Positions 33,989-42,169 of a stretch of DNA of 64,000 nt are shown here, piece after piece. Below the pieces are notes generated by a model. That model ran no database searches. It was not told where the DNA came from and saw nothing but the letters and a program-made list of their open reading frames with translations. Position 1 is the first letter of the stretch. Each line of letters begins with the position of its first letter. Source of the stretch: JAIVGZ01 sp964552205 (GTDB taxonomy: Bacteria > Pseudomonadota > Gammaproteobacteria > Natronospirales > JAIVGZ01); assembly GCA_964552205.1 (NCBI GenBank), contig CAZKFT010000002.1, positions 1-64,000 on the forward strand, read 5' to 3'. The position numbers and the translations under genes are program-made.

Positions 33989-35269
33989 CTACTTCTTGCT
34001 GGCCGCAGTACTCGGCCGGGCCAGGCGCTCGACCATCGTTTTCAAAAACACCATCACGAACTTGAGCTGACTCTCGGTGGACATCTGCTCGAGCCGCGAG
34101 GCCCTGAGCTTGAGCAAGTTGGACGGTCCAAGTGCCGCGATGGAGGCGGTCCTGGGCAAGCCCACCAAGGCCATCTCACCGAAACAATCGCCCGGGTTGA
34201 GCGTCGCGAAACGCTTGCCACCTCTCCATACACCTGCTTCGCCGGTGATGAACACATAAAAGCAGTCGTCCACGTCGCCTTCCTGAATGATGACCTGGCC
34301 GGCGGAAGCCTGGATCCAGTCGGCGGACCGCAGAACCTCCCATGTTTCCTCATAAGAGAAGCCATCGAAAAAACTGAGCTCGCTGACCATGGCATAGCGT
34401 TCCTGCTCAGCGACCTCCGAAACAAGTCGCTCCAGCTCAATGCCTGCGTTGGACAGTTCCGTCGCCAGCTCCAGACCTGATTGATAACGATCCGTGATGC
34501 CCTTGGCGAGCGCCTTCATGACGATGTCATCGATCACGGCGGGTAACTCGGACCGGATGGCCGACGGCGGGTCCGGCTGGGTGTTCACTATCTGGAATAC
34601 CAACTCGTTGAGGTTGCCTCCGCGGAACGGACGCCGGCCAGTGAGCAACTCATACATCACCACCCCCAGCGAAAAGATGTCCGACTGGCTGGTGACGCGC
34701 GAACCTGTAGTCTGCTCCGGTGACATGTAGCTCGGTGAGCCCATCATGCCACCCACTTCGGTGGTGTCTCCTGCGGCATCCGCATCCAGGGCGATGCCGA
34801 AGTCGCAGATGTAGAGATCGCCACCTGCAGTCAGCAACATGTTGCCCGGTTTCACATCACGGTGGACCACGCCGTTCCGGTGAGCGAAATCCAGGGCGCG
34901 TGCTGCCTTGAAAATGATCTTGACGACATCAGGGATGGGCAGCAGGGTCTCCGAACGCGTGTACGCTTTCAGCGGCTTGGCATCGCCAAGAAACTCCATG
35001 ACCAGATACCACCGCTCCCCCTCCTCGCCCGCGTCCATGATCGGGAGGATGTTGGGATGGCGCAGACGGCCCGCAGTGCGTGCCTCATTGAAGAACATCT
35101 TTCTCTGCACGGCGAGTGATTGGGGCTCAGCCTGCGTGGAGGTGAAAAGCTTGACCGCCACTTCACGGCCAATGAAGGGGTCCTCGCACAGGTAGACAAC
35201 GGCCTGGCTGCCACGTCCAACCTCGCGCAGGACCTTGTACTTGCCAATATGCTCGGGAACCGCATTCAT
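33989..35269 (-). CDS. Ser/Thr protein kinase with C-terminal cyclic-nucleotide-binding domain
   Basis: The 426-residue soluble protein has a Hanks-type kinase domain (about 10-275): glycine loop VGRGSQAVV, Lys40, catalytic HRDVKPGN with Asp138, DFG at 156-158 and the activation segment ending SPEQ. A cyclic-nucleotide-binding fold follows (about 305-410). Its phosphate-binding cassette reads FGEMALVGLPRTAS and keeps the glutamate and arginine expected for cNMP contact. There is no membrane helix or PASTA repeat. The ATG overlaps the pgpA stop (ATGA), at the end of the rib-thiL-pgpA run. Targets are unknown; control of kinase activity by cAMP or c-di-GMP is an inference. Confidence 0.9.
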   Translation of the reverse strand: MNAVPEHIGKYKVLREVGRGSQAVVYLCEDPFIGREVAVKLFTSTQAEPQSLAVQRKMFFNEARTAGRLRHPNILPIMDAGEEGERWYLVMEFLGDAKPLKAYTRSETLLPIPDVVKIIFKAARALDFAHRNGVVHRDVKPGNMLLTAGGDLYICDFGIALDADAAGDTTEVGGMMGSPSYMSPEQTTGSRVTSQSDIFSLGVVMYELLTGRRPFRGGNLNELVFQIVNTQPDPPSAIRSELPAVIDDIVMKALAKGITDRYQSGLELATELSNAGIELERLVSEVAEQERYAMVSELSFFDGFSYEETWEVLRSADWIQASAGQVIIQEGDVDDCFYVFITGEAGVWRGGKRFATLNPGDCFGEMALVGLPRTASIAALGPSNLLKLRASRLEQMSTESQLKFVMVFLKTMVERLARPSTAASKK

Positions 35270-35766
35270 GCTAATAGCACTCCAATCAACCACATCACAG
35301 AACCAGCAATCAGGCCGGCCACGATATCATCTGCCATCACACCGGTCCCGCGTTTCCAGCGCTTTTCTGCGGCACCGACCGGCCAGGGCTTCACGATGTC
35401 CAATATCCGGAACAGGATCACTGCCCCTGCAAATGCAATCCAACCTGGTCCGGCCAACCACAAGGCAATCCACACGCCGGCGAACTCATCCCATACGATG
35501 GCAGGATGGTCGTCAACACCGAGTCGGTCGACGGCGCGATCGGACAACCAGATTCCGAACACAGCCGACACCATACATAAGATGCCTTGAGCGAACCAAG
35601 GCAACGCCGCAAAACTCACCAACCAGATCGCGGCTGCCAGAAGCGTACCAGCGGTCCCTGGCGCTCGCGGCGCGAGTCCACTTCCAAAACCGCAAGCAAC
35701 CAACAGCACAGGGTCGCGAACCACTTCCCGGAAGCTCGGCGTCCTAACTGAAGTGTTCGTATCCAT
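35266..35766 (-). CDS. pgpA: Phosphatidylglycerophosphatase A
   Basis: PgpA removes the phosphate of phosphatidylglycerophosphate to make phosphatidylglycerol in the inner membrane. The 166-residue protein has the family segments GFGSGLAPRAPGTAGTL, DDHPAIVWDEFAGVWIAL and FRILDIVKPWPVGAAEKRW, and about four membrane helices. The ATG at 35766 is chosen; a GTG two codons upstream is also possible. It overlaps thiL by 23 bp. The nusB-thiL-pgpA order is conserved in Gammaproteobacteria. Confidence 0.93.
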   Translation of the reverse strand: MDTNTSVRTPSFREVVRDPVLLVACGFGSGLAPRAPGTAGTLLAAAIWLVSFAALPWFAQGILCMVSAVFGIWLSDRAVDRLGVDDHPAIVWDEFAGVWIALWLAGPGWIAFAGAVILFRILDIVKPWPVGAAEKRWKRGTGVMADDIVAGLIAGSVMWLIGVLLA

Positions 35767-36670
35767 GGTCACCTGTATCTAGAACCGTACCATCCACATC
35801 CAGACAGCGTATACCTGGCGCAGCCGTTATCTCTCCAATCCTGGTGACCGTGTGACCCGCCAACTCGGACGCCATCGTCTCATCCAGAGTGAACAGCAAC
35901 TCGTAGTCATCACCGCCTGCCAATTGCATTCCGAGGGTACCACCCTGCTTTCGAAATGCCTCGGATACCGGGAGACAGTGCGTGTGAATATCCGCACCCA
36001 GCCCGCTCATTTTTAATATATGTCCCAAATCGCCCAGCAAGCCGTCGGAAATGTCGATAGCAGAATGGGCCATCGTGCCAAGCACCTGTCCCAAAGCCAC
36101 TCGCGGTTCGGGACGGTCCAGTCGCTCTGCCAGATGGCTATCAATCTCCTTGCCCGAACGCCTAAGCGACAGCGCAAGCGCTGCATCTCCCAGCGTTCCA
36201 GACACATACACCGCGTCGCCCACCTGTGCGCCCGATCTGCGCAGAGCGCGGCCGGGTGTCACTTCACCTATCATCTGAACAGTCACGGACATTGGCCCTT
36301 GCGTAGTGTCCCCTCCAACCAGCTTGACACCGAAGCGCCCTGAAAGTCCTGAGAACCCCGTCACAAATTCAGTCATCCAGGCGACATCCGCGGTTGGTAG
36401 CGTCAAAGCCAACAGCGCCCAGCGGGGCGTGGCACCCATGGCCGCAATGTCCGACAGGTTGACCGCGAGCGCCTTGTGGCCGATGGACTGAGGGTCGGTT
36501 CCGGGCAGGAAGTGCACACCTTCCACCAGGGTGTCCGTACAAAAAACGAGGTGTTGTCCGGCAGTGGGGCTGATCACGGCTGCATCGTCGCCGATGCCCA
36601 GTACAACGCTCCCGTCATCGCCGCCGGCGTGGCGTGCAATGAGGTTGATGAGTTCGAATTCGGAGGACAT
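35744..36670 (-). CDS. thiL: Thiamine-monophosphate kinase
   Basis: ThiL phosphorylates thiamine monophosphate to the active diphosphate. The 308-residue protein begins MSSEFELINLIA and shows GIGDDAAV, FCTDTLVEGVHF, the LSDIAAMGA segment, GGDTTQGP, and AIDISDGLLGDL, all typical of ThiL. The start at 36670 is decided by this N terminus; the frame is open far upstream but overlaps nusB. The Shine-Dalgarno sequence is weak, so translation may depend on nusB. Confidence 0.94.
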   Translation of the reverse strand: MSSEFELINLIARHAGGDDGSVVLGIGDDAAVISPTAGQHLVFCTDTLVEGVHFLPGTDPQSIGHKALAVNLSDIAAMGATPRWALLALTLPTADVAWMTEFVTGFSGLSGRFGVKLVGGDTTQGPMSVTVQMIGEVTPGRALRRSGAQVGDAVYVSGTLGDAALALSLRRSGKEIDSHLAERLDRPEPRVALGQVLGTMAHSAIDISDGLLGDLGHILKMSGLGADIHTHCLPVSEAFRKQGGTLGMQLAGGDDYELLFTLDETMASELAGHTVTRIGEITAAPGIRCLDVDGTVLDTGDHGYEHFS

Positions 36671-36680
36671 CAGGTGGACT

Positions 36681-37115
36681 TCAACCAGTCTCCTGCTGGC
36701 GCAGGGACTTCGCGACTCGGTCCACGACTGCGTTGATGAACTTGAAACTCTGGTCGGCGCCGAACATCTGTGCCAGCTCGACCGCTTCATCGATGACGAC
36801 GCGGTACGGGACCTCCAGTCGCTCACGCAACTCGAATGTCGCGAGCAGGAGAATCGCGTGCTCCACGGGGTCGAGTTGCACCAGAGGACGGTCCAGCAGC
36901 GGATCGATGACTTCCTCCAGCTGCTCGCGAGACTTGCACACGCCAAGAACGACCTCGCGGAAATAGTCAGTGTCGGCGCGGCCGGTGTTGCGCTGCTCGA
37001 TGAACTGCCTGACCACCTCGACCGGGGTGTCGTCGCTCACCAGACATTGGTATAGCGCCTGCGCTGCCAAGCGACGAGCCCGGTTGCGACCCCGTGTGTA
37101 GGACGACTCAGACAT
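36681..37115 (-). CDS. nusB: Transcription antitermination factor NusB
   Basis: NusB binds boxA RNA together with ribosomal protein S10 and supports antitermination of rRNA operons. The 144-residue all-helical protein has RRLAAQALYQ at the N terminus and VIDEAVELAQMFG and FINAVVDRVA near the C terminus, as in the family. It overlaps ribH by 8 bp, the usual order in Proteobacteria. Confidence 0.95.
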   Translation of the reverse strand: MSESSYTRGRNRARRLAAQALYQCLVSDDTPVEVVRQFIEQRNTGRADTDYFREVVLGVCKSREQLEEVIDPLLDRPLVQLDPVEHAILLLATFELRERLEVPYRVVIDEAVELAQMFGADQSFKFINAVVDRVAKSLRQQETG

Positions 37116-37587
37116 CGAGTGCTCTCAACTGCTTGACCATCGCGAGGACTGCCAGCGCCGATTCGGCGCCTTTGTTGCCCTCACCCGGTGCTGAGCGCGT
37201 CTCGGCTTGGCTGAGGTCATCGCAGGTCAATACGCCGAAGCCTACGGGCATACCGAACTCCTGCTGTACCTGCATCAGCCCTGTCGTGCAGCCGCTGCAG
37301 ACATACTCGAAATGTGGCGTGCCCCCGCGAATGACAGCACCCAATGCAATGATGGCATCGTACTGCTCGGTGTCGGCGAGGTGTGCAGCCATCAGCGGCA
37401 ACTCCCACGCGCCTGGCACCCAGGTGACGGAAATATGTGATTCGGCAACGCCATGTGCCATGAGGGTCGCACGCGCACCCGTGACCAATCCCTCAACGAT
37501 GGTGTTGTTGAAAGTCGATGCCACAATCGCCACACGAACACCGGTGAGGCGTAACTCAGGATCTGCTGTCGGGCGGTAGTCGCTCAT
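37108..37587 (-). CDS. ribH: 6,7-dimethyl-8-ribityllumazine synthase
   Basis: RibH condenses the ribityl uracil intermediate with dihydroxybutanone phosphate to form lumazine, the penultimate step of riboflavin synthesis. The 159-residue protein has the conserved STFNNTIVEGL, WVPGAWELPL, ALGAVIRGGTPHFEYV and GFGVLTCDDLSQAETR segments. Its ATG overlaps the ribBA stop as ATGA. Confidence 0.96.
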   Translation of the reverse strand: MSDYRPTADPELRLTGVRVAIVASTFNNTIVEGLVTGARATLMAHGVAESHISVTWVPGAWELPLMAAHLADTEQYDAIIALGAVIRGGTPHFEYVCSGCTTGLMQVQQEFGMPVGFGVLTCDDLSQAETRSAPGEGNKGAESALAVLAMVKQLRALDV

Positions 37588-38681
37588 GATGCCTCCGGAT
37601 GAATGTACTCGACAATCTCCAGACCGAAGCCGGAAATGCCATGCATGCGCTTCGGAGCGGACAGGACGCGCATGCGTTTGACGCCGAGATCCGCGAGAAT
37701 CTGCGCGCCGACACCGTAGGTTCTCAGCACTGCGGACTCATCGCTGCGCTCCGCGGACTGATGCTCCCCGCCGAAGCGCTGCACCAGCGCTGCATCGGAC
37801 TCTTGGCCACGCAAAACCACCAGCACACCACCCTCCTTGCTGATGCGACGCATCGCGTCGCGCACTGGCCAACCCAGCTCATCCCAGGTCACGCCAACGA
37901 CATCAGACAGCGTGTTCTGCAGGTGGACGCGGACCAAGGGTGCTTCCGCCTGCTGGATATCGCCACTGACCAAGGCAAGGTGAACATGTCCGCCCACCAG
38001 ATCACGGTACGCCAGCGTACGGAAGGAACCGAACTCTGTGGGCACCTCGCGATCTGCCAAGCGTTCAATGGTGCGTTCCCGACCGAGGCGCCAGCGGATG
38101 AGGTCAGCGATGCTGCCTACCTTCAGGCCATGGTCACGGGCGAACGCCATGAGATCGGGACCACGCTTCATGGTCCCGTCGTCGTTCACGATTTCGCAGA
38201 TGATGGCGGCAGGCGACAAGCCAGCTGCACGGGCCAGGTCCACCGAAGCCTCGGTGTGACCGGCGCGTCGCAGCACACCACCCTCCACCGCACGCAAGGG
38301 GAAGATGTGGCCGGGACGCGAGAAATCTTCCGGCCGCGCCGTCGGATCCGCCAGTGCCCGGATGGTACGTGCGCGGTCTGCAGCGGAGATGCCGGTGGTC
38401 GTACCGTGAACATAGTCGACCGAGACGGTGAACGCCGTCCGATGTGACTCGGTGTTCTCCGCGACCATTTGCGGCAATCGCAGTTCTTCCAGACGCTCGC
38501 GGGTCATGGGCTGGCAGATGATGCCGCTGGTATAGCGCACGATGAATGCCACCGCCTCCGGTGTGACCTTCTCGGCAGCCATGATGATGTCGCCCTCGTT
38601 CTCACGGTCCTCATCGTCGGTGACGACGACCATCCGACCGGCTGCGAGTTCTTCGAGGAGTTCTTCGATGGAGTTCATCAT
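37584..38681 (-). CDS. ribBA: Dihydroxybutanone phosphate synthase fused to a degenerate GTP cyclohydrolase II domain
   Basis: The N-terminal RibB half (about 1-200) makes 3,4-dihydroxy-2-butanone 4-phosphate and keeps DDEDRENEGD, RAGHTEASVDLARAAG and the CEIVNDDG segment. The C-terminal half has the RibA fold, but around residues 250-270 it reads VRVHLQNTLSDVVGVTWDE, where active enzymes have three zinc-binding cysteines. So cyclohydrolase activity is probably lost, the RibBX situation known in Proteobacteria. A separate active RibA must be elsewhere. The ATG at 38681 overlaps the ribE stop as ATGA and is preferred to 38687. Confidence 0.93.
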   Translation of the reverse strand: MMNSIEELLEELAAGRMVVVTDDEDRENEGDIIMAAEKVTPEAVAFIVRYTSGIICQPMTRERLEELRLPQMVAENTESHRTAFTVSVDYVHGTTTGISAADRARTIRALADPTARPEDFSRPGHIFPLRAVEGGVLRRAGHTEASVDLARAAGLSPAAIICEIVNDDGTMKRGPDLMAFARDHGLKVGSIADLIRWRLGRERTIERLADREVPTEFGSFRTLAYRDLVGGHVHLALVSGDIQQAEAPLVRVHLQNTLSDVVGVTWDELGWPVRDAMRRISKEGGVLVVLRGQESDAALVQRFGGEHQSAERSDESAVLRTYGVGAQILADLGVKRMRVLSAPKRMHGISGFGLEIVEYIHPEAS

Positions 38682-39271
38682 GTGCATTCCAACAACCTTT
38701 CCACGTAGCGAGCGATGAGATCCACTTCGATATTCACGGAATCACCCGGCCGCAAATCTCCCATATTCGTCATGGCGAGCGTATGCGGCACGATGTTGAC
38801 CTCGAAGCCGGTCGCTTCCACTGCGTTGATGGTCAGGCTGATGCCGTCCACGCAGACCGACCCCTTGCGGGCAAGGTAACGCGAAATGGCCACGGGCACC
38901 TCGAACCGCATACGCCACGAGTCACCCACCGGCTCCCGCTCGACCAGATGACCGACACCGTCCACATGACCGCTGACCATATGGCCGCCCATCGGTGAAC
39001 TTGGCGTCAGCGAGTGCTCGAGATTCAGCATGCTGCCCTCTGCGATGCCGCCTAACGTAGTGGCTTGCAGTGTCGCGGCCGACACATCCGCCGTGAATGC
39101 GTCCCCATCAATCCGTGTTGCCGTAAGGCACACACCATTCACCGCAATGCTGGCGCCGACTTGCACGCCTTCCAGAAAACCCGTCGGCGTCACCAAGGTG
39201 AAACGGATATCCTCGGCATGCACATCGCGCGCCGCCAGCCGGCCACGGCCTTGTATGAGACCCGTGAACAT
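38678..39271 (-). CDS. ribE: Riboflavin synthase alpha subunit
   Basis: The enzyme dismutates two lumazine molecules to riboflavin and the ribityl uracil precursor. The 197-residue protein shows the internal duplication of the family, with MFTGLIQGRG at the start, VNGVCLTAT in the first barrel and VDGISLTIN in the second, plus the linker GGHMVSGHVDGVG. It shares bases with both neighbours (TGATG upstream, ATGA downstream). Confidence 0.96.
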   Translation of the reverse strand: MFTGLIQGRGRLAARDVHAEDIRFTLVTPTGFLEGVQVGASIAVNGVCLTATRIDGDAFTADVSAATLQATTLGGIAEGSMLNLEHSLTPSSPMGGHMVSGHVDGVGHLVEREPVGDSWRMRFEVPVAISRYLARKGSVCVDGISLTINAVEATGFEVNIVPHTLAMTNMGDLRPGDSVNIEVDLIARYVERLLECT

Positions 39272-40362
39272 CAGCGTGGTGTCGCCGTGATGCGCCAGTC
39301 CTTGCCGACCGGCCGGACCTCGGTGATTTCCAGCGTGCGTCGTGCCGACATCTGCTGCAGCGGCGGTAGCGCGAACATCGCCCGCGCACTCGAACCCAAC
39401 AGGACCGGGGCCAGGTAGAGTACCAATTCGTCCACCAAACCCGATTCAAGCAAAGAACCATTCAAGGTCGCACCCGCTTCAACGAGCACTTCGTTGAAAT
39501 GCTGGTCCGCCATCCAGCCAGCCAGTGCCTCAAGGTCGATACGTCCGCCACGGCCCGCCAGACGAACCACGGTTGCCCCCGCACCGCTCAGGGCACGCAC
39601 ACGGTCACCATCATCACGCGCGGCAATGATGAACACCGGTCCTCCGGACTCGAACAAGCGGCCATCGACCGGGCAACGCAATGAAGGGTCCAGCACCACC
39701 CGTGCCGGCTGGCGCCACTCTCCTTCCAAACGCACATCGAGGCGAGGATTGTCCGCGAGGACCGTGCCGATGCCGGTGAGCACCGCGGAGGCCGAGGCGC
39801 GCAGTAACTGCACCTCGTCACGCGCTTCTTCCCCGCTGATCCAGCGACTCTCGCCGTTGGCGAGCGCTGTGCGCCCATCCATGGACGCGGCAAACTTGGA
39901 GGTGAACCAGGGACGGCCATCGCGGTGACGCTTGAAGAAACCGCGGTTCAAGCGTACTGCCTCGGTGTGCAACAAACCGGTTGCGGTGGCAACGCCCGCG
40001 GCCTCCAGTCGTGCAAAACCCTTGCCTGACACCAGCGGATTCGGGTCTTCCATTGCCGCGACCACGCGAGTGACGCCGGCCTGGACCAGCGCATCGGCAC
40101 ACGGCCCTGTTCGCCCGTGATGGGCACAAGGCTCCAAATTCAGGTATGCCGTCGCCCCTTTCGCTTGCTCGCCGGCAACCGACAAGGCATTGATTTCCGC
40201 ATGAGGCTTGCCTGCCCGCTCATGCCAGCCTTCACCCACAACAGCACCGTCGCGTACCAGCACACAACCGACGCGTGGGTTGGGGTCAGTGCTGTACTCG
40301 CCGCGTCGCGCCAGTTCCAGCGCGTGCGCCATCCAGCGTTGATCTTCGACTGTGAAATCCAT
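39271..40362 (-). CDS. ribD: Bifunctional riboflavin deaminase/reductase RibD
   Basis: RibD deaminates and then reduces the product of GTP cyclohydrolase II. The 363-residue protein has an N-terminal deaminase with the zinc motifs HAEINAL and EPCAHHGRTGPC, and a C-terminal NADPH reductase domain beginning near FTSKFAASMDGRTAL. The ATG at 40362 is used; a GTG one codon upstream is also possible. No FMN riboswitch lies before it, since nrdR ends only 3 bp upstream. Confidence 0.96.
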   Translation of the reverse strand: MDFTVEDQRWMAHALELARRGEYSTDPNPRVGCVLVRDGAVVGEGWHERAGKPHAEINALSVAGEQAKGATAYLNLEPCAHHGRTGPCADALVQAGVTRVVAAMEDPNPLVSGKGFARLEAAGVATATGLLHTEAVRLNRGFFKRHRDGRPWFTSKFAASMDGRTALANGESRWISGEEARDEVQLLRASASAVLTGIGTVLADNPRLDVRLEGEWRQPARVVLDPSLRCPVDGRLFESGGPVFIIAARDDGDRVRALSGAGATVVRLAGRGGRIDLEALAGWMADQHFNEVLVEAGATLNGSLLESGLVDELVLYLAPVLLGSSARAMFALPPLQQMSARRTLEITEVRPVGKDWRITATPR

Positions 40363-40365
40363 CAC

Positions 40366-40872
40366 TCACTCTTCATCGGGCAACAGAGGTATCTGGCTGC
40401 GCGGTATGCCCGACTCCGCGGCGGCCTTCTCGAGTCGTTCGATTTCCTCCCGGAACGCCTCGATATCCTGAAAACTGCGGTAGACCGACGCGAATCGCAC
40501 ATAGCCTACCTGATCAATATTCTTCAACTCATCCATGACCCATTCGCCAACCTGGCGTGAGGCCACTTCCCGCTCCCCTGCCGCCCTCAACTTGTGCATG
40601 ACATGGCTGAGTGCGGCTTCGATTCGCTCTGCACTGACCGGTCGTTTCTCCAGAGCTCGCGTCAGTCCGGTGCGAAGCTTGCCTTCATCGAAGGGCATGC
40701 GCCGACCATCCTGTTTGATGATACGCGGCATCACCAGTTCGGCGCTTTCGAAGGTGGTGAAGCGCTCACCGCAGCTCGTACACTCCCGTCGCCGTCGCAC
40801 CTGTTGGCCTTCGGCCGCGAGTCGCGAGTCGATTACCTTGGTGTCATCATTGCCGCAGAACGGGCAATGCAT
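40366..40872 (-). CDS. nrdR: Transcriptional repressor NrdR
   Basis: NrdR is an ATP/dATP-sensing repressor of ribonucleotide reductase genes. The 168-residue protein has the zinc ribbon C3-x2-C6 and C31-x2-C34 followed by the ATP-cone domain (about 49-139, with KQDGRRMPFDEGKLRTG). Position between glyA and ribD is common in Gammaproteobacteria. No NrdR box or ribonucleotide reductase gene is seen in the window. Confidence 0.96.
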   Translation of the reverse strand: MHCPFCGNDDTKVIDSRLAAEGQQVRRRRECTSCGERFTTFESAELVMPRIIKQDGRRMPFDEGKLRTGLTRALEKRPVSAERIEAALSHVMHKLRAAGEREVASRQVGEWVMDELKNIDQVGYVRFASVYRSFQDIEAFREEIERLEKAAAESGIPRSQIPLLPDEE

Positions 40873-40875
40873 GGT

Positions 40876-42129
40876 CTACCTTTTGTACACAGGGAAACGG
40901 GCGCACAGTGTTTCGACCTGACCGCGTACGCGGTCGATGACCGACTCGTTCCCCATGTCGTCGAGAATGTCCGCGATCCAGCCGGTCAGCTCCTTCACCT
41001 CCGTTTCCTTGAAGCCGCGCGTCGTGCACGCGGGTGTGCCCAAGCGCAGACCTGATGTCACGAACGGCGAGCGCGGGTCGTTCGGAACCGTATTCTTGTT
41101 CACCGTGATATGGGCCCGGCCCAGAGCGGCGTCCGCGTCCTTTCCGGTGATGTCCTTGTCGATGAGATCAACCAACAGCAGGTGGTTGTCGGTGCCACCG
41201 GACACGATCTTGTATCCACGCTTCTGGAACACCTCGACCATGGCCCTTGCGTTGGCGACGACCTGTTCCTGATACGCCTTGAACTCCGGCTGCAGGGCTT
41301 CCAGGAACGCCACAGCCTTGGCTGCGATGACATGCATGAGCGGGCCACCCTGAGTCCCTGGGAATACCAGCGAATTGAATTTCTTCTCCAGCGCCTCGTT
41401 GGCGCGCGCCAGGATGATGCCGCCACGCGGACCGCGCAGCGTCTTGTGGGTGGTGGAGGTCACCACATCCGCATACGGCACCGGGTTTGGATAGACACCC
41501 GCTGCGACCAAGCCAGCCACATGGGCCATATCCACTAACAGGAACGCACCGACTTTGTCGGCGATTTCACGGAAGCGCGCCCAATCAATCACGCGCGAGT
41601 AGGCGGAGAAGCCGGCGATGACCAGCTTGGGTTTGTGCTCTAGTGCCAGTCGCTCGACCTCGTCGTAGTCGATCAGGCCATTCTCGTCCACACCATACTG
41701 GACCGCATTGAAGACCTTGCCGGACAGGTTGGGGGCCGCCCCGTGGGTCAGGTGACCGCCGTGGGCCAGGCTCATGCCGAGAATCGTGTCACCCGGATTG
41801 ATGAGGGCGAAATACGCGGCAGCATTGGCTTGCGAGCCGGAATGCGGCTGGACGTTGGCGTAGTCGGCACCGAAGAGTTTCTTGACGCGCTCGATGGCCA
41901 ACGCCTCGGCCACATCCACGAATTCGCAGCCGCCGTAGTAACGCTTGCCGGGGTAGCCCTCGGCATATTTGTTGGTGAGCACCGAACCTTGGGCTTCCAG
42001 CACGCGCGGGCTGGCGTAGTTCTCCGAAGCGATGAGCTCGATGTGCGCTTCCTGGCGGCGCTCTTCATTGGCGATGGCGGCGGCGAGGTCCGGGTCGAAA
42101 CCTGCAATACGCTGATCCGGGCTGAACAT
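40876..42129 (-). CDS. glyA: Serine hydroxymethyltransferase
   Basis: GlyA converts serine and tetrahydrofolate to glycine and methylene-tetrahydrofolate, with PLP. The 417-residue protein has the PLP lysine at 229 in TSTTHKTLRGPRGG, the same position as in E. coli, plus YAEGYPGKRYYGG. The ATG at 42129 has a GGGAG ribosome-binding site. A TAAAAT box about 28 nt upstream may give it its own promoter, within the 40 bp after the deacetylase gene. Confidence 0.96.
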   Translation of the reverse strand: MFSPDQRIAGFDPDLAAAIANEERRQEAHIELIASENYASPRVLEAQGSVLTNKYAEGYPGKRYYGGCEFVDVAEALAIERVKKLFGADYANVQPHSGSQANAAAYFALINPGDTILGMSLAHGGHLTHGAAPNLSGKVFNAVQYGVDENGLIDYDEVERLALEHKPKLVIAGFSAYSRVIDWARFREIADKVGAFLLVDMAHVAGLVAAGVYPNPVPYADVVTSTTHKTLRGPRGGIILARANEALEKKFNSLVFPGTQGGPLMHVIAAKAVAFLEALQPEFKAYQEQVVANARAMVEVFQKRGYKIVSGGTDNHLLLVDLIDKDITGKDADAALGRAHITVNKNTVPNDPRSPFVTSGLRLGTPACTTRGFKETEVKELTGWIADILDDMGNESVIDRVRGQVETLCARFPVYKR

Positions 42130-42169
42130 GGACGGCTCCCTATTGGCTGGAGCGCTGATTTTACTGGAT

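Noticed and set aside
37584..38681. Active GTP cyclohydrolase II domain
   Set aside because: The three zinc-binding cysteines are missing, so only the RibB activity is claimed.
40320..40400. FMN riboswitch before ribD
   Set aside because: ribD starts 3 bp after nrdR and no RFN-like conserved sequence was seen in the nrdR end or the ribE/ribBA junctions.
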